A stretch of 64,000 nucleotides of DNA from Arthrobacter sp. 131MFCol6.1 (GTDB lineage Bacteria; Actinomycetota; Actinomycetes; Actinomycetales; Micrococcaceae). Location: assembly GCF_000374925.1 (NCBI RefSeq), contig NZ_KB895542.1, positions 124,001-188,000 on the forward strand, read 5' to 3'. The notes beneath the pieces are model-generated. The model saw only the letters and a list, made by a program, of their open reading frames with translations. It ran no database searches and was not told the DNA's origin. Positions 33,359 through 46,255 of this stretch are shown in pieces. Every line of letters begins with the position of its first letter. Position 1 is the first letter of the stretch. The translations under genes and the position numbers were made by a program.

Positions 33359-35251
33359 ATGTGTGGAATCGTTGGATATGTGGGCCACTCAGATGGCCGG
33401 GTAAATACTGGACACAATGCCTTGGACGTTGTCCTTGAAGGATTGCGGCGCCTGGAGTACCGCGGCTACGACTCCGCGGGTATTGCAGTAGTGGCCGACG
33501 GCACCATTTCTTCCCGGAAGAAGTCGGGCAAACTGAGCAACCTCATTGCGGAGCTGGACACCCGCCCGCTGCCGGAATCCCTCACGGGAATCGGCCACAC
33601 GCGCTGGGCGACGCACGGCGGCCCGACGGACCAGAACGCGCACCCGCACCTGTCCGACGGCGGCAAGCTGGCCCTGATCCACAACGGCATCATCGAGAAC
33701 TTCGCCGAGCTCAAGCTCGAACTCCAGCGCAAGGGCGTCACCTTCGAGTCCGAGACCGACACGGAAGTGGCGGCTGCCCTGCTCGGGGACATCTACCGTA
33801 ACCAGCTCGGCGGTGACGCAGGCAACGGCGGCCTCACCCGGGCCATGCAGCTTGCCTGCCAGCGGCTCGAAGGCGCGTTCACGCTCCTCGCCGTCCACGC
33901 CGACCAGCCCGACGTGGTGGTCGCTGCCCGTCGGAACTCCCCGCTCGTCGTCGGCCTCGGCGAAGGCGAGAACTTCCTCGGCTCCGACGTCTCCGGCTTC
34001 ATCGACTACACCCGGCGCGCCGTGGAACTCGGCCAGGACCAGATCGTCACAATCACCGCGGACTCCGTGGAAATCACGGACTTCTACGGCGCCCCCGCCG
34101 AGGGCAAGGAATACCACGTCAACTGGGACCCTGCCTCAGCCGAAAAGGGCGGCTTCCCGTCCTTCATGGAAAAGGAAATCCATGACCAGCCGGATGCCGT
34201 GCTCCAGACGTTGCTGGGCCGCTCCGACATCCACGGCAAGCTGACGCTTGATGAGCTCCGTGTTGATCCGCAGCTGCTCAAGAACGTCAACAAGATCATC
34301 GTCCTCGCGTGCGGCACCTCCGCCTACGCCGGCCAGGTGGCGAAATACGCGATTGAGCACTGGTGCCGGATTCCCACCGAGGTCGAACTCTCGCACGAAT
34401 TCCGCTACCGGGATCCGATCGTGGACGAGAACACGCTGATTGTCTCCATCTCCCAGTCCGGCGAGACCATGGACACCCTCATGGCGGTCCGCTACGCCAA
34501 GGAACAGGGCGCCAAGACGGTCTCCATCTGCAACACCAACGGGTCCACCATCCCGCGCGAATCGGACGCTGTGCTCTACACGCACGCCGGACCCGAGATC
34601 GCCGTGGCCTCGACCAAGGCGTTCCTGGCACAGATCACGGCCGCCTACCTGCTAGGCCTTTATTTGGCACAGCTGCGCGGCAACAAGTTCCAGGGCGAGA
34701 TCAAGGACATTCTGGCCGACCTGGGCAAGATCCCGGCCAAGATCCAGCGCATCCTCGACAACGAGGCCCAGATCAAGGAACTCGGCCAGTCCATGGCGGA
34801 CGCCAAGTCCGTGCTGTTCCTGGGCCGCCACGTCGGTTTCCCCGTTGCGATGGAGGGCGCGCTGAAGCTCAAGGAGCTCGCGTACATCCACGCCGAAGGC
34901 TTCGCCGCCGGAGAGCTCAAGCACGGCCCGATCGCGCTGATCGAGGAAGGCCAGCCCGTCTTCGTGGTGGTCCCGTCCCCGCGCGGCCGCGACTCGCTGC
35001 ACTCCAAGGTGGTCTCCAACATCCAGGAAGTCCGTGCCCGCGGCGCCAAGACGATCGTGATCGCCGAAGAAGGCGACGAGGCCGTCAAGGCGTACGCCGA
35101 GCACGTCTTCTACATCCCGGAGACCCCCACGCTCCTGGCACCGCTGCTCGCAACGGTTCCGCTGCAGATCTTCGCCCTCGCACTCGCCTCGGCCAAGGGT
35201 TACGACGTGGACCAGCCACGCAACCTGGCCAAGAGCGTGACCGTAGAATAA
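33359..35251 (+). CDS. glmS: Glutamine-fructose-6-phosphate aminotransferase (isomerizing)
   Basis: Makes glucosamine-6-phosphate from fructose-6-phosphate and glutamine, the entry step to amino sugars. The 630-aa enzyme has the N-terminal glutaminase with catalytic Cys2 (MCGIVGYVG) and GHTRWATHG, and two SIS domains with [18 protein letters not shown] and [24 protein letters not shown] sequence (here FLGRHVGFP). It ends [13 protein letters not shown]. The ATG at 33359 places Cys at position 2, as activity requires, and has a leaderless -10 box. No glmS ribozyme is seen in the short upstream region. Confidence 0.97.
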   Translation: MCGIVGYVGHSDGRVNTGHNALDVVLEGLRRLEYRGYDSAGIAVVADGTISSRKKSGKLSNLIAELDTRPLPESLTGIGHTRWATHGGPTDQNAHPHLSDGGKLALIHNGIIENFAELKLELQRKGVTFESETDTEVAAALLGDIYRNQLGGDAGNGGLTRAMQLACQRLEGAFTLLAVHADQPDVVVAARRNSPLVVGLGEGENFLGSDVSGFIDYTRRAVELGQDQIVTITADSVEITDFYGAPAEGKEYHVNWDPASAEKGGFPSFMEKEIHDQPDAVLQTLLGRSDIHGKLTLDELRVDPQLLKNVNKIIVLACGTSAYAGQVAKYAIEHWCRIPTEVELSHEFRYRDPIVDENTLIVSISQSGETMDTLMAVRYAKEQGAKTVSICNTNGSTIPRESDAVLYTHAGPEIAVASTKAFLAQITAAYLLGLYLAQLRGNKFQGEIKDILADLGKIPAKIQRILDNEAQIKELGQSMADAKSVLFLGRHVGFPVAMEGALKLKELAYIHAEGFAAGELKHGPIALIEEGQPVFVVVPSPRGRDSLHSKVVSNIQEVRARGAKTIVIAEEGDEAVKAYAEHVFYIPETPTLLAPLLATVPLQIFALALASAKGYDVDQPRNLAKSVTVE

Positions 35252-35255
35252 CGCC

Positions 35256-35603
35256 ATGATTGTTGGCATAGGCGTAGACGTCGTAGACATTGAGCGGTTC
35301 GGGCGCCAGCTCGAGCGCACCCCCGGGCTGCGCGACAGGCTGTTCGTCCCCGCCGAGCGGGAACTGAACACGCGGTCCCTCGCCGCGCGGTTTGCCGCGA
35401 AGGAGGCCGTGGCCAAGGTATTGGGGGCGCCGGCCGGCATGAACTGGCAGGACTGCTGGATCGGGCTGGACCAGAACGGCCCCACCGTCCAGGTCAAAGG
35501 CACCGTGCTGGCCGTGGCGGAGTCCAAGGGCGTCAAGCGCTGGCACTTGTCCATGAGCCACGACGGCGGGATCGCCACCGCGACGGTTGTCGCCGAAGGC
35601 TGA
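35256..35603 (+). CDS. acpS: Holo-[acyl-carrier-protein] synthase
   Basis: Transfers 4'-phosphopantetheine from CoA to acyl carrier protein. The 115-aa length is typical. The motif [12 protein letters not shown] at the N-terminus carries the metal-binding Asp, and [13 protein letters not shown] supplies the Glu and Lys. It lies 4 nt after glmS, so it is coexpressed with it. Its substrate CoA depends on the nearby coaA. Confidence 0.96.
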   Translation: MIVGIGVDVVDIERFGRQLERTPGLRDRLFVPAERELNTRSLAARFAAKEAVAKVLGAPAGMNWQDCWIGLDQNGPTVQVKGTVLAVAESKGVKRWHLSMSHDGGIATATVVAEG

Positions 35604-35671
35604 GACGGCCGTCCAGGCAGGACCGGCCCCAGCGCCAGGCATTCCCCAGCGACCGCGAATGGACTGAAACC

Positions 35672-37210
35672 ATGATCAGCGCCTACACCGGAACCCAAGT
35701 GCGAGAGGCCGAAAAGCCATTTCTCGACGACACCCTGGGCTCCGGTGCGGGCGCTGTTCTCATGCAGCGGGCCGCGTACGGCCTCGCCAACGCCGTGATC
35801 CGCGAACTGCGGAGCCGCGGGCAACGGCTGTACGGCTCCAGCGTGGCCGTGCTGGCGGGCAAGGGCAACAACGGCGGAGACGGGCTCTTCGCCGCCGCGC
35901 TGCTGGCCCGCCGCGGCATGCGCACGACGGCGGTGCTCACCGCCGGCGCCGCCCACGACGCCGGGCTGGCGGCGTTCCGGAAGGCCGGCGGCCATGCAGT
36001 GGCCCTCACCGGGGACAACGTGGCCGGACTCGCCGCGCTGGCCGGCGGCGCCGACGTCGTGATCGACGCAGTCCTCGGGACCGGAGCCCAGGGCGGGTTG
36101 CGGGGACCGGCCGCCGAGCTGGTCGCGGCCCTGGGGCGCTCCCGGCCGGGCTCCCGTTCCCCCTTGGTGGTGGCCTGCGACATCCCCAGCGGCGTCGACG
36201 CGGACACGGGGGAGTCGCACGCGCCGGTGCTGGCGGCCGACATGACGGTGACCTTCGGAGCCGCCAAGGCCGGCCTGCTTGCGGACCCGGGCGCGGACTT
36301 CGCGGGCACCATCCGAGTAGTCCCGATCGGAATCGAGCAGGCGCTGCCATGGCCGTCCCTGCGGCGGCTGGAGGCCCGGGACCTGTCCGCCCTCCTGCCA
36401 CGCCCGCAGCGGCGGGCGCACAAGTACTCCAGGGGGGTGCTTGGGGTGGTCGCAGGTTCCGGCGCTTATCCCGGCGCCGCGGTGCTGGCCTGCCAGGGCG
36501 CCCTGGCTGCCGGCGCCGGAATGGTGCGTTATCTTGGGCCGCCGGACGTCGCCGACCTGGTCCGCCGGTCCTGTCCCGAGGTGGTGTGCAGCGCCGGCGC
36601 CGTGGCCGACACGCACGTTCAGGCCTGGCTCGTTGGCTCCGGACTCGACGACTCCGATGAGCAGCAGTTGCAGCGCGCCCGTGACGCCGCGGATTCGGGC
36701 CTGCCGATGGTCGCCGACGCCGGCGCGTTGCCGGCCCTGCCGGACGTTCTGGCCCCGCAAGTGATCCTGACACCCCACGCTGGCGAGCTGTCGGCATTGC
36801 TTCAGCGCCTCGGGGCTCCAATGGACCGTTCCGCCGTCGAGGCATCCACGCTTAGCGCCGTGCGGCGGGCTGCGGGCCTGACCGAAGCCACCGTCCTGCT
36901 CAAGGGCGCCACGACCCTTGTGGCCTCGCCCTTCCAGGACTTCTACAGCCAGGCCGAGGGCACGCCCTGGATCGCCACGGCAGGCAGCGGTGACGTCTTG
37001 GCCGGAGTTATCGGGGCGCTGGCGGCCCAGCTGGGCGCCGACGTCGGGCGCTTCGGCGAACATGACATCGACCCCGACGCCAGATGGGCGGCGATCGCGG
37101 CGATGGCAGCCAGTATCCACGGTCTCGCCGGGGTCCGGGCTTCCCGCGGGGGCCCGGTGACCGCAACGGCCATTGCCCGTGCCGTTCCGGAGGTGATGCG
37201 GGAGCTGTAA
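35672..37210 (+). CDS. nnr: Bifunctional NAD(P)H-hydrate epimerase / ADP-dependent dehydratase
   Basis: Repairs damaged NAD(P)H hydrates. The N-terminal YjeF epimerase domain (about 1-220) has GKGNNGGDGL and VACDIPSGVDADTG. The C-terminal ribokinase-like dehydratase domain (about 230-510) has KYSRGVLGVVAGS, LTPHAGEL and TAGSGDVLAGVIGALAAQ. The 512-aa fused form is common in bacteria. It follows acpS by 68 nt and may share its transcript. Confidence 0.94.
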   Translation: MISAYTGTQVREAEKPFLDDTLGSGAGAVLMQRAAYGLANAVIRELRSRGQRLYGSSVAVLAGKGNNGGDGLFAAALLARRGMRTTAVLTAGAAHDAGLAAFRKAGGHAVALTGDNVAGLAALAGGADVVIDAVLGTGAQGGLRGPAAELVAALGRSRPGSRSPLVVACDIPSGVDADTGESHAPVLAADMTVTFGAAKAGLLADPGADFAGTIRVVPIGIEQALPWPSLRRLEARDLSALLPRPQRRAHKYSRGVLGVVAGSGAYPGAAVLACQGALAAGAGMVRYLGPPDVADLVRRSCPEVVCSAGAVADTHVQAWLVGSGLDDSDEQQLQRARDAADSGLPMVADAGALPALPDVLAPQVILTPHAGELSALLQRLGAPMDRSAVEASTLSAVRRAAGLTEATVLLKGATTLVASPFQDFYSQAEGTPWIATAGSGDVLAGVIGALAAQLGADVGRFGEHDIDPDARWAAIAAMAASIHGLAGVRASRGGPVTATAIARAVPEVMREL

Positions 37211-37249
37211 CAAACAGGGGCGCTCCGAGCGCCCGAACAATTACTAACC

Positions 37250-37263
37250 CTACTTACAAGTAG
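37250..37263. promoter_or_regulatory. Small palindrome in the glgX promoter region
   Basis: CTACTTACAAGTAG has two 6-bp arms and a 2-nt centre. It lies in the A/T-richer 91-nt gap before glgX, about 40 nt upstream of the ribosome site. TAGAGAATATT (about 37270-37280) just downstream may be the -10 region. A possible operator for the trehalose operon. Confidence 0.35.
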
Positions 37264-37301
37264 TCTGTCTAGAGAATATTCGTTCCGCACGAGGAGTACA
37301 C

Positions 37302-39677
37302 ATGGAAGTCTGGCCCGGATCGGCTTACCCGCTGGGAGCCACCTTTGACGGCACTGGCACCAACTTTGCCCTGTTCAGCGAGCGCGCCGAGCGGGTGGAA
37401 CTGTGCCTCCTTGCTGACGACCTGACCGAGACCCGGATCGAACTGACCGAGGTGGACGGCTACGTGTGGCACTGTTACCTGCCGCAGGTCCAGCCCGGAC
37501 AGAAGTACGGTTACCGGGTCCACGGCCCGTACGAACCGGAGAACGGCAACCGCTTCAACCCCAACAAGCTGCTGATGGACCCCTACGCCAAGGCCGTCCA
37601 GGGCCAGATCGACTGGGACCCGGCGCTCTTCACCTACGAATTCGGCGACCCCGACTCGCGCAATGACAGCGACTCGGCGCCGCACACCATGCACGGCGTG
37701 GTCATCAACCCGTTCTTCGAGTGGGACGGCGACCGCCAGCTGCGGATCCCCTACCACCAGTCGGTCATCTACGAGGCCCACGTCAAGGGCCTGACCGAGC
37801 TCCACCCGGAAATTCCCGAAGAGCAGCGCGGCACCTATGCCGGCGTGTCGCACCCGGCCGTGATTGAGCACCTGAAGAAGCTCGGCGTCACCGCGATCGA
37901 GCTCATGCCCGTCCACCAGTTCGTCAACGACGGCACGCTCGAGGAGAAGGGCCTCAACAACTACTGGGGCTACAACACGATCGGCTTCTTCGCGCCGCAA
38001 AACACCTACAGCTCCTCCGGCGACGTCGGACACCAGGTGCAGGAATTCAAGGCCATGGTCCGCGAGCTGCACAAGGCCGGCATCGAAGTGATCCTGGACG
38101 TGGTGTACAACCACACCGCTGAAGGCAACCACCTCGGCCCCACGCTGTCCTTCAAGGGCATCGACAACCAGGCCTACTACCGGCTGGTGGACGATGACCT
38201 GAAGCACTACATGGACTACACCGGCACCGGCAACTCTCTCAATGTCCGGCACCCGCACTCCCTCCAGCTGCTGATGGACTCCCTGCGCTACTGGGTGACC
38301 GAAATGCACGTCGACGGCTTCCGCTTCGACCTCGCCTCCACCCTGGCCCGCGAGTTCTACGACGTGGACAAGCTGTCCACCTTCTTCGAACTCATCCAGC
38401 AGGACCCGATCGTCTCCCAGGTCAAACTGATCGCAGAGCCGTGGGACATCGGCCCGGGTGGCTACCAGGTGGGCAACTTCCCGCCCCAGTGGACCGAGTG
38501 GAACGGCAAATACCGCGACACGGTCCGCGACTTCTGGCGCGGCGAGCCCTCGACCCTGGGCGAATTCGCATCCCGCCTGACCGGCTCCGCGGACCTCTAC
38601 GAAAGCTCCGCCCGGCGCCCGGTGGCCTCGATCAACTTCGTCACGGCGCACGACGGCTTCACCATGCGCGACCTCGTGTCCTATAACGAGAAGCACAACG
38701 ACGCCAACGGCGAGGGCAACAACGACGGCGAATCCCACAACCGCTCCTGGAACTGCGGCGAGGAAGGGGACACGGACAACGACCACGTCCTGACCCTCCG
38801 CGCCCGCCAGCAGCGCAACTTCATCGCCACTCTGCTGCTCTCGCAGGGCGTCCCGATGCTCTTGCACGGTGACGAGCTCGGCCGCACCCAGCAGGGCAAC
38901 AACAACACCTACTGCCAGGACTCCGAGCTGAGCTGGATCCACTGGGACGCGATGGACCAGCCGCTGGTGGAGTTCACCGCCGTCGTCAACAAGATCCGGC
39001 ACGACCACCCGACCTTCCGGCGCAGCCGCTTCTTCGACGGCCGCCCGGTGCGCCGCGGCGAGGGCGAGAAGCTGCCGGACATCGTCTGGCTGAAAACGGA
39101 CGGCACCGAAATGCTCCCGGAGGACTGGGGCAGCGGCTTCGGCCGGACCATCGGTGTGTTCTACAACGGCCACGGCATCCAGGAACAGGACTCCCGCGGA
39201 CGCCGGATCACCGACGACAGTTTCCTGCTCGGCTTCAACGCCCACGACGACGACGTGGACTTCGCCTTGCCGGCCGAGGAATACTCACGGTTCTGGGACG
39301 TGCTGGTGGACACCGCGGACCAGGCGGACACTGAGGCGCCGCTGAAAGCCGGGTCCGTGCTGAAGCTGGCGGCAAAGTCGATGGTGGTACTCCGGGCCCA
39401 CTCCGGCCCCGAGGTGGAAGTGGACTACTCCGCGGCCGCCTCCCTCGCCGCGATGGCCGAGCACGAGGATTCGGCGGGTGCCGATTCTGCGGTCCCGGCA
39501 CCGGAAGCTAAGGCGGACCCCGCTCCGGAGGCTCCGGCGGACCCCGCTCCGGAGGCCCCGGGCGAGTCGGCTCCGGAGGCCCCGGCAACCGGCGCCTCCA
39601 AGGGCTCCGCGAAGGCCTCCGGTTCGAAGAAGACGGGGGCCGAGAAGCCGAAGACGCCGAAGGGCCGAGCTAAATGA
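37302..39677 (+). CDS. glgX: Glycogen debranching enzyme GlgX
   Basis: An isoamylase-type GH13 enzyme that cuts alpha-1,6 branches of glycogen and releases maltodextrins for TreY. At 791 aa it has an N-terminal CBM48-like domain (about 10-110), then the catalytic barrel with [22 protein letters not shown] (nucleophile Asp), [16 protein letters not shown] (acid Glu) and [12 protein letters not shown]. The last 80 residues are a low-complexity tail with [18 protein letters not shown] repeats and a Lys-rich end that debranching enzymes do not need. GAGGAG at 37291-37296 gives the start. It overlaps treY by 4 nt. Confidence 0.95.
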   Translation: MEVWPGSAYPLGATFDGTGTNFALFSERAERVELCLLADDLTETRIELTEVDGYVWHCYLPQVQPGQKYGYRVHGPYEPENGNRFNPNKLLMDPYAKAVQGQIDWDPALFTYEFGDPDSRNDSDSAPHTMHGVVINPFFEWDGDRQLRIPYHQSVIYEAHVKGLTELHPEIPEEQRGTYAGVSHPAVIEHLKKLGVTAIELMPVHQFVNDGTLEEKGLNNYWGYNTIGFFAPQNTYSSSGDVGHQVQEFKAMVRELHKAGIEVILDVVYNHTAEGNHLGPTLSFKGIDNQAYYRLVDDDLKHYMDYTGTGNSLNVRHPHSLQLLMDSLRYWVTEMHVDGFRFDLASTLAREFYDVDKLSTFFELIQQDPIVSQVKLIAEPWDIGPGGYQVGNFPPQWTEWNGKYRDTVRDFWRGEPSTLGEFASRLTGSADLYESSARRPVASINFVTAHDGFTMRDLVSYNEKHNDANGEGNNDGESHNRSWNCGEEGDTDNDHVLTLRARQQRNFIATLLLSQGVPMLLHGDELGRTQQGNNNTYCQDSELSWIHWDAMDQPLVEFTAVVNKIRHDHPTFRRSRFFDGRPVRRGEGEKLPDIVWLKTDGTEMLPEDWGSGFGRTIGVFYNGHGIQEQDSRGRRITDDSFLLGFNAHDDDVDFALPAEEYSRFWDVLVDTADQADTEAPLKAGSVLKLAAKSMVVLRAHSGPEVEVDYSAAASLAAMAEHEDSAGADSAVPAPEAKADPAPEAPADPAPEAPGESAPEAPATGASKGSAKASGSKKTGAEKPKTPKGRAK

Positions 39678-41986
39678 GAACTCCCGTCTCCACGTACCGG
39701 CTGCAGATCCGGCCCGGGTTTACGCTGCAGGACGCCGCGCAGACCGTGCCGTACCTGAAGTCTCTGGGCGTGGATTGGATCTACCTCTCGCCGATCCTCA
39801 CGGCGGAGCGTGGCTCGGACCACGGCTACGACGTCACCGATCCCTCCGCCATTGATCCAGACCGGGGCGGCGCGGACGGCCTGCTGGCGGCATCGGCGGC
39901 CGCGCGGGAGGCCGGCATGGGCGTGCTGGTCGACATTGTGCCCAACCACGTCGGCGTCGCGACCCCGGCCCAGAACCCGTGGTGGTGGTCCCTCCTGAAG
40001 GAGGGGCAGCAGTCCCGCTACGCGCAGGCGTTCGACGTCGACTGGGACTTCGGCGGCGGCCGGGTGCGGATCCCCGTATTGGGGGACGACTCCGACGTCG
40101 ACGCGCTGGAAATCAAGGACGGGGAACTGCGCTACTACGATCACCGCTTTCCGCTCGCCGAGGGCACGTACACCGAAGGTGACGATCCCCGCGAGGTCCA
40201 CGACCGGCAGCACTACGAACTGATCGGCTGGCGCCGGGCCGACACGGATCTGAACTACCGCCGGTTCTTTGCCGTCAACAGCCTGGCCGGGATCCGGGTG
40301 GAGCTCCCCGAGGTCTTCGATGAGGCCCACGCGGAGGTTGTGCGCTGGTTCCGGGAAGGTCTCGTCGACGGCCTGCGGATCGACCACCCGGACGGCCTGG
40401 CCGATCCGGAGGGATACCTGCGCCGGCTGCGGGAGGCCACGGGCGGCAGCTACCTGCTGATCGAGAAGATCCTGGAACCGGGCGAGGCCCTGCCGGCCGG
40501 CTTCGAGTGCGAGGGCACCACCGGGTACGACGCCCTCGCGGCTGTGGACCGGGTGTTCGTCGACGCCGCCGGCCAGGGCCCGCTTGACGCGCTCGACGCC
40601 GAACTGCGCGGCGGCGCTGCCGACTACGAGGACATGATCCGCGGCACCAAACGCCGGATCACGGACGGAATCCTGCACTCGGAGATGCTCCGGCTGGCCC
40701 GGCTGGTCCCTGCCGGGGCAGGGCTGGGCCAGGACGCGGCGGCGGACGCGCTGTCCGAGATCATCGCCGCGTTCCCGGTCTACCGCAGCTATCTTCCGGA
40801 GGGCGCGGACGTCCTGAAAGAGGCATGCGAACTCGCGGTCCGCCGCCGCCCCGAACTCGAAGGCGCCGTCGGCGTGCTGCTGCCGCTGCTGCTCGACGCG
40901 GAGGCCGAACTGGGCATGCGCTTCCAGCAGACGTCCGGGATGGTCATGGCCAAGGGCGTGGAAGACACCGCGTTCTTCCGCTACACCCGGCTGGGTACCC
41001 TGACCGAAGTCGGCGCCGACCCCACCGAGTTCGCCGTGACGCCGGAGGAATTCCACACCCGGATGACCCGGCGCCAGGCCGAGTTGCCGTTGTCCATGAC
41101 CACGCTCAGCACCCACGACACGAAGCGCAGCGAGGACACCCGCGCCCGGATCTCGGTTCTTGCCGAGCTCGCACCGGAATGGCAGGCATCCCTTCAGCGG
41201 CTGCAGAAGCTGGCGCCGCTGCCGGACGGGCCGCTGGCCAACCTGCTGTGGCAGGCCATCGCGGGCGTCTGGCCCGCAGACCGCGACCGGTTGCAGTCCT
41301 ACGCGCAAAAAGCCGCCCGGGAGGCCGGGAACTCGACCAACTGGATCGATCCGGACGAGGCCTTCGAGGCGGAACTTTCAGCCGCCGTCGACGCCGCCTT
41401 CGACACGCCGGAGGTGACCGCCGAGCTGGAGTCCCTCGTGGCCCTGCTGGAGCCGTACGGGGCCGCCAACTCCCTCGGCGCCAAGCTCGTGCAGCTCACC
41501 ATGCCCGGGGTGCCGGACGTCTACCAGGGCACCGAGTTCTGGGACCGTTCGCTGACCGATCCAGACAACCGGCGGCCGTTCGACTTCGGCGCCCGCCGGC
41601 GCGCCCTCGCCGCGCTCGACGCCGGTGAGCGTCCGGGGTCGTTCCTGGACGAGGCGGCGAAACTCCTCGTCACCTCGCGGGCCCTGCGGCTGCGGCGGGA
41701 CCGGCCGGAGCTGTTCACCGGGTACACCCCGGTCACAGCCACGGGCGCCGCCGCTGCGCACCTGCTCGCCTTTGACCGCGGGACTCCCGCAGCCCCGGGC
41801 GCGCTGACGCTCGCCACCCGGCTGCCCCGCGGCCTGGAGCAGCGCGGCGGATGGCAGGACACGACAATCGAGCTCGCCGCGGCCATGGCCGATGAACTGA
41901 CCGGGTCCACGCACGGTCCGGGCACCGTGGCCGTGGGGGAGATCCTGCGGGACTACCCCGTGGCCCTCCTGGTGCCCACCGCCTAA
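39674..41986 (+). CDS. treY: Maltooligosyl trehalose synthase
   Basis: Turns the reducing-end alpha-1,4 linkage of a maltodextrin into an alpha,alpha-1,1 linkage. The 770-aa GH13 enzyme begins [19 protein letters not shown], has [39 protein letters not shown] and [13 protein letters not shown], and the family C-terminal part with [24 protein letters not shown] overlap with glgX. The products are cut by TreZ, encoded 50 nt downstream. Confidence 0.96.
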   Translation: MRTPVSTYRLQIRPGFTLQDAAQTVPYLKSLGVDWIYLSPILTAERGSDHGYDVTDPSAIDPDRGGADGLLAASAAAREAGMGVLVDIVPNHVGVATPAQNPWWWSLLKEGQQSRYAQAFDVDWDFGGGRVRIPVLGDDSDVDALEIKDGELRYYDHRFPLAEGTYTEGDDPREVHDRQHYELIGWRRADTDLNYRRFFAVNSLAGIRVELPEVFDEAHAEVVRWFREGLVDGLRIDHPDGLADPEGYLRRLREATGGSYLLIEKILEPGEALPAGFECEGTTGYDALAAVDRVFVDAAGQGPLDALDAELRGGAADYEDMIRGTKRRITDGILHSEMLRLARLVPAGAGLGQDAAADALSEIIAAFPVYRSYLPEGADVLKEACELAVRRRPELEGAVGVLLPLLLDAEAELGMRFQQTSGMVMAKGVEDTAFFRYTRLGTLTEVGADPTEFAVTPEEFHTRMTRRQAELPLSMTTLSTHDTKRSEDTRARISVLAELAPEWQASLQRLQKLAPLPDGPLANLLWQAIAGVWPADRDRLQSYAQKAAREAGNSTNWIDPDEAFEAELSAAVDAAFDTPEVTAELESLVALLEPYGAANSLGAKLVQLTMPGVPDVYQGTEFWDRSLTDPDNRRPFDFGARRRALAALDAGERPGSFLDEAAKLLVTSRALRLRRDRPELFTGYTPVTATGAAAAHLLAFDRGTPAAPGALTLATRLPRGLEQRGGWQDTTIELAAAMADELTGSTHGPGTVAVGEILRDYPVALLVPTA

Positions 41987-42036
41987 GCAGAACCCGTAGC
42001 ACGAAGAAGTACCGACATGGGGAACGGAAGAATGCC

Positions 42037-43854
42037 ATGACCTTGCCTGCACACGGAAGCGACCGCTTCGATCTCTGGGCACCGGAAGCCCAGGCGGTCA
42101 CGCTCCTCGCTGACGGCCGGAAGTACGACATGACCCGCCGCGGCGCGGAGGCGCCCGGCTGGTGGACCGCCGCCGGGGCGCCCGCCGCCGGGGACGTGGA
42201 CTACGGCTACCTGGTGGACGGGGATCCCACCCCGCTGCCGGACCCGCGCTCCCGCCGCCAGCCCGCGGGCGTGCACGCGCTCTCCCGCACGTTCGACGCC
42301 GGACGCCACCAGTGGGCCGACGGCCAGTGGGCGGGCCGGGAGCTCAAGGGCGCTGTCATTTACGAACTCCATGTGGGCACCTTCACGCCGGAGGGAACAC
42401 TCGACGCCGCGGCAGGGAAGCTGGCGTACCTGGCGGAGCTGGGCATCGACTTCGTGGAGCTGCTGCCGGTCAACGGGTTCAACGGCACCCACAACTGGGG
42501 CTACGACGGTGTCCTCTGGTACGCCGTGCACGAAGGCTACGGCGGACCCGCCGCGTACCAGCGCTTCGTGGACGCCGCCCACGCCGCCGGCCTCGGCGTC
42601 ATCCAGGACGTGGTCTACAACCACCTCGGCCCCAGCGGGAACTATCTTCCCCGGTTCGGGCCCTACCTGAAATCGGGGGAGGGCAACACCTGGGGCGACT
42701 CGGTCAACCTGGACGGCCCGGAATCGGACGAGGTGCGCCGCTACATCCTGGACAACGCCGCGATGTGGCTGCGGGACTACCACGTGGACGGCCTGCGGCT
42801 GGACGCCGTGCACGCCTTCAAGGACGAGCGCGCCGTGCACCTGCTGGAGGACTTCGGCGCCCTCGCCGACCAAATAGCCGCCGAGACCGGACGCCCGGCC
42901 ACGATGATCGCGGAATCGGACCTGAACAACCCGCGCCTGCTCTACCCGCGGGACACCAACGGGTACGGGCTGGCCGGGCAGTGGAGCGATGACTTCCACC
43001 ACGCCGTCCACGTCAACGTCAGCGGCGAAACCACCGGCTACTATGCCGACTTCGACTCGCTCGGGGCGCTGGCCAAGGTCCTGAAGCGCGGCTTCTTCCA
43101 CGACGGCAGCTACTCCAGCTTCCGCGCCCGCCACCACGGCCGGCCCATCGACCCGGCCCAGGTCCACCCGGCCGCGCTGGTGGTGTGCAGCCAGAACCAC
43201 GACCAGATCGGCAACCGGGCCGCCGGGGACAGGCTGTCCCAGACCCTGGGCTACGGGCCGCTCGCGCTCGCCGCCGTCGCCACCCTGACCTCGCCGTTCA
43301 CGCCCATGCTGTTCATGGGCGAGGAATACGGGGCCACCACCCCGTGGCAGTTCTTCACCTCCCACCCGGAACCGGAGCTGGGCAAGGCGACGGCCGAGGG
43401 CCGGATCAGGGAGTTCGAGCGCATGGGCTGGGACCCCGCCGTCGTTCCCGATCCGCAGGATCCGGAGACCTTCACCCGGTCCAAGCTGGACTGGGCCGAG
43501 GCTTCCGGAGGCGACCACGCCCGCCTCCTGGAGCTGTACCGGGCACTCATCGCGCTGCGCCGCACCACGCCGGACCTGACTGAACCAGGCTTCGAGGACA
43601 CCTCCGTCGACATCAGCGAGGACGAGGGCTGGCTGCTGCTGCGCCGCGGCAGCACCGAGGTGGCGATGAACTTTTCCGCCGAGGCGCGGCGGCTCCCGGT
43701 CCGAGGCGCGGCCCTCGCCCTGGCAACCGACGACGGCGTCCGGCTGGACCCGGCTTCCGGCGCGTCTGGCGGCGCGGAGCCCGCTGCCGGCGGCCCGCCG
43801 CCGGCCACACCGCTGCATCTACCCGGCCACAGCGCCGCGATACTCACCCACTAA
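42037..43854 (+). CDS. treZ: Malto-oligosyltrehalose trehalohydrolase
   Basis: Releases trehalose from maltooligosyl trehalose. The 605-aa protein has an N-terminal CBM48-like domain ([17 protein letters not shown]), then the GH13 barrel with [47 protein letters not shown] (nucleophile Asp), MIAESDLN (acid Glu), [16 protein letters not shown] and [22 protein letters not shown] site precedes the ATG at 42037. Third gene of the glgX-treY-treZ operon. Confidence 0.96.
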   Translation: MTLPAHGSDRFDLWAPEAQAVTLLADGRKYDMTRRGAEAPGWWTAAGAPAAGDVDYGYLVDGDPTPLPDPRSRRQPAGVHALSRTFDAGRHQWADGQWAGRELKGAVIYELHVGTFTPEGTLDAAAGKLAYLAELGIDFVELLPVNGFNGTHNWGYDGVLWYAVHEGYGGPAAYQRFVDAAHAAGLGVIQDVVYNHLGPSGNYLPRFGPYLKSGEGNTWGDSVNLDGPESDEVRRYILDNAAMWLRDYHVDGLRLDAVHAFKDERAVHLLEDFGALADQIAAETGRPATMIAESDLNNPRLLYPRDTNGYGLAGQWSDDFHHAVHVNVSGETTGYYADFDSLGALAKVLKRGFFHDGSYSSFRARHHGRPIDPAQVHPAALVVCSQNHDQIGNRAAGDRLSQTLGYGPLALAAVATLTSPFTPMLFMGEEYGATTPWQFFTSHPEPELGKATAEGRIREFERMGWDPAVVPDPQDPETFTRSKLDWAEASGGDHARLLELYRALIALRRTTPDLTEPGFEDTSVDISEDEGWLLLRRGSTEVAMNFSAEARRLPVRGAALALATDDGVRLDPASGASGGAEPAAGGPPPATPLHLPGHSAAILTH

Positions 43855-43869
43855 GGCAGGATCTGACGT

Positions 43870-44907
<1,038 letters not shown>

Positions 44908-44973
44908 AAAGCACCCGCGGTTACACAAGCGCCGGGGCCGCCGGGGAACAACCGCGGCCCCGGTGGCGTTGAC

Positions 44974-45001
44974 TAGACTACTAAGGGCGCCTTACGGCGC
45001 C
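44974..45001 (+). promoter_or_regulatory. Probable ino1 -10 box and leader hairpin
   Basis: TAGACT (44974-44979) is a good -10 hexamer. It is followed by a perfect 6-bp hairpin GGCGCC-TTAC-GGCGCC (44986-45001) at or just after the expected start site. No matching -35 box is clear. Confidence 0.4.
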
Positions 45002-45084
45002 GTGTCCGCCTGCCGCCCGCACAACTGATGCAGTACACCAGAGTGCGGCCGCGCCGGTCACCCTTGTTTCTCAAAAGGAGTTCC

Positions 45085-46170
45085 GTGTCTTCACATCCGA
45101 TTCGTGTTGCAATCGTCGGCGTAGGTAACTGCGCCGCTTCGCTGGTCCAGGGCGTCCAGTACTACAAAGACGCCGACCCCAAGGCCACGATCCCGGGCCT
45201 GATGCACGTGGAGTTCGGCCAGTACCACGTCGGCGACGTCCAGTTCGTTGCCGCCTTCGACGTCGACGGCAAGAAGGTGGGGCAGGACCTGTCCGACGCC
45301 ATCCTGGCCAGCGAAAACAACACCATCAAGATCGCCGACGTCCCGCCGACCGGTGTCACCGTCCAGCGCGGCCACACCCTGGACGGCCTGGGCAAGTACT
45401 ACCTCGAGACCATCGAGCAGTCCCCGGAGGAGCCGGTCGACGTCGTCCAGGCCCTCAAGGACGCCCAGGTTGACGTCATGGTCTGCTACCTGCCGGTCGG
45501 GTCCCAGCAGGCCGCCGAGTTCTACGCCCAGTGCGCGATCGATGCCGGCGTGGCGTTCGTCAACGCCCTGCCGGTGTTCCTGGCCGGCACCAAGGAGTGG
45601 GCGGACAAGTTCACCGCCGCGGGCGTGCCGATCGTGGGCGATGACATCAAGAGCCAGATCGGTGCCACCATCACGCACCGCGTCATGGCCAAGCTGTTCG
45701 AGGACCGCGGCGTCACCCTGGACCGCACCTACCAGCTGAACGTCGGCGGCAACATGGACTTCAAGAACATGCTTGAGCGCGACCGCCTGGAGTCCAAGAA
45801 GATCTCCAAGACCCAGGCCGTCACCTCCAACGTCGAGGCCGAGCTCGCCGCCAAGGACGTCCACATCGGCCCGTCCGACTACGTCCAGTGGCTCGATGAC
45901 CGCAAGTGGGCCTTCGTCCGCCTCGAGGGCCGCAACTTCGGCGACGCCCCGGTGTCCCTGGAATACAAGCTCGAAGTCTGGGACTCGCCCAACTCAGCCG
46001 GCGTGATCATCGACGCCATCCGTGCCGCCAAGATCGGCCTGGACCGCGGCATCGGCGGCCCGCTGGTCTCGGCGTCGAGCTACTTCATGAAGTCCCCGCC
46101 GGAGCAGTTCAACGACGACCTCGCCCGTGAAAAGGTCGAGGCCTTCATCCGCGGCGACCTGGAGCGCTAA
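45085..46170 (+). CDS. ino1: Inositol-3-phosphate synthase
   Basis: Converts glucose-6-phosphate to L-myo-inositol-1(3)-phosphate using NAD, supplying mycothiol and phosphatidylinositol synthesis. The 361-aa actinobacterial-type enzyme begins with the Rossmann motif [20 protein letters not shown] and holds [15 protein letters not shown] and [12 protein letters not shown]. The GTG at 45085 is chosen because AAAAGGAG lies at 45073-45080; an in-frame ATG at 45028 is not supported. MshA, which uses its product, is encoded 3 kb away. Confidence 0.94.
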   Translation: MSSHPIRVAIVGVGNCAASLVQGVQYYKDADPKATIPGLMHVEFGQYHVGDVQFVAAFDVDGKKVGQDLSDAILASENNTIKIADVPPTGVTVQRGHTLDGLGKYYLETIEQSPEEPVDVVQALKDAQVDVMVCYLPVGSQQAAEFYAQCAIDAGVAFVNALPVFLAGTKEWADKFTAAGVPIVGDDIKSQIGATITHRVMAKLFEDRGVTLDRTYQLNVGGNMDFKNMLERDRLESKKISKTQAVTSNVEAELAAKDVHIGPSDYVQWLDDRKWAFVRLEGRNFGDAPVSLEYKLEVWDSPNSAGVIIDAIRAAKIGLDRGIGGPLVSASSYFMKSPPEQFNDDLAREKVEAFIRGDLER

Positions 46171-46185
46171 CCGCCTTCCCCACCC

Positions 46186-46252
46186 CCGGTTGCCCTATCA
46201 CTTACGGCTCCCAAACCTCTGGTTTGGCCGCTGCAAGTGATAGGGCAACCGG
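46186..46252. repeat. Long palindrome between ino1 and the DUF559 gene
   Basis: Outer arms 46186-46203 and 46235-46252 are perfect complements over 18 bp; the inner part pairs CCAAACC with GGTTTGG. Core sequence TTGCCCTATCACTT / AAGTGATAGGGCAA. It lies between convergent gene ends and may terminate both. A related copy lies at 47.2 kb. Confidence 0.8.
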
Positions 46253-46255
46253 CGT

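Noticed and set aside
34652..37240. 862-codon minus-strand open frame over glmS, acpS and nnr
   Set aside because: It is a shadow frame produced by strong G/C bias at third positions and has no recognisable domain. The plus-strand genes are certain.
37269..39245. 658-codon minus-strand frame rich in Val, Glu and Asp over glgX
   Set aside because: It is the complement of the glgX frame, lacks domain motifs and overlaps it fully.
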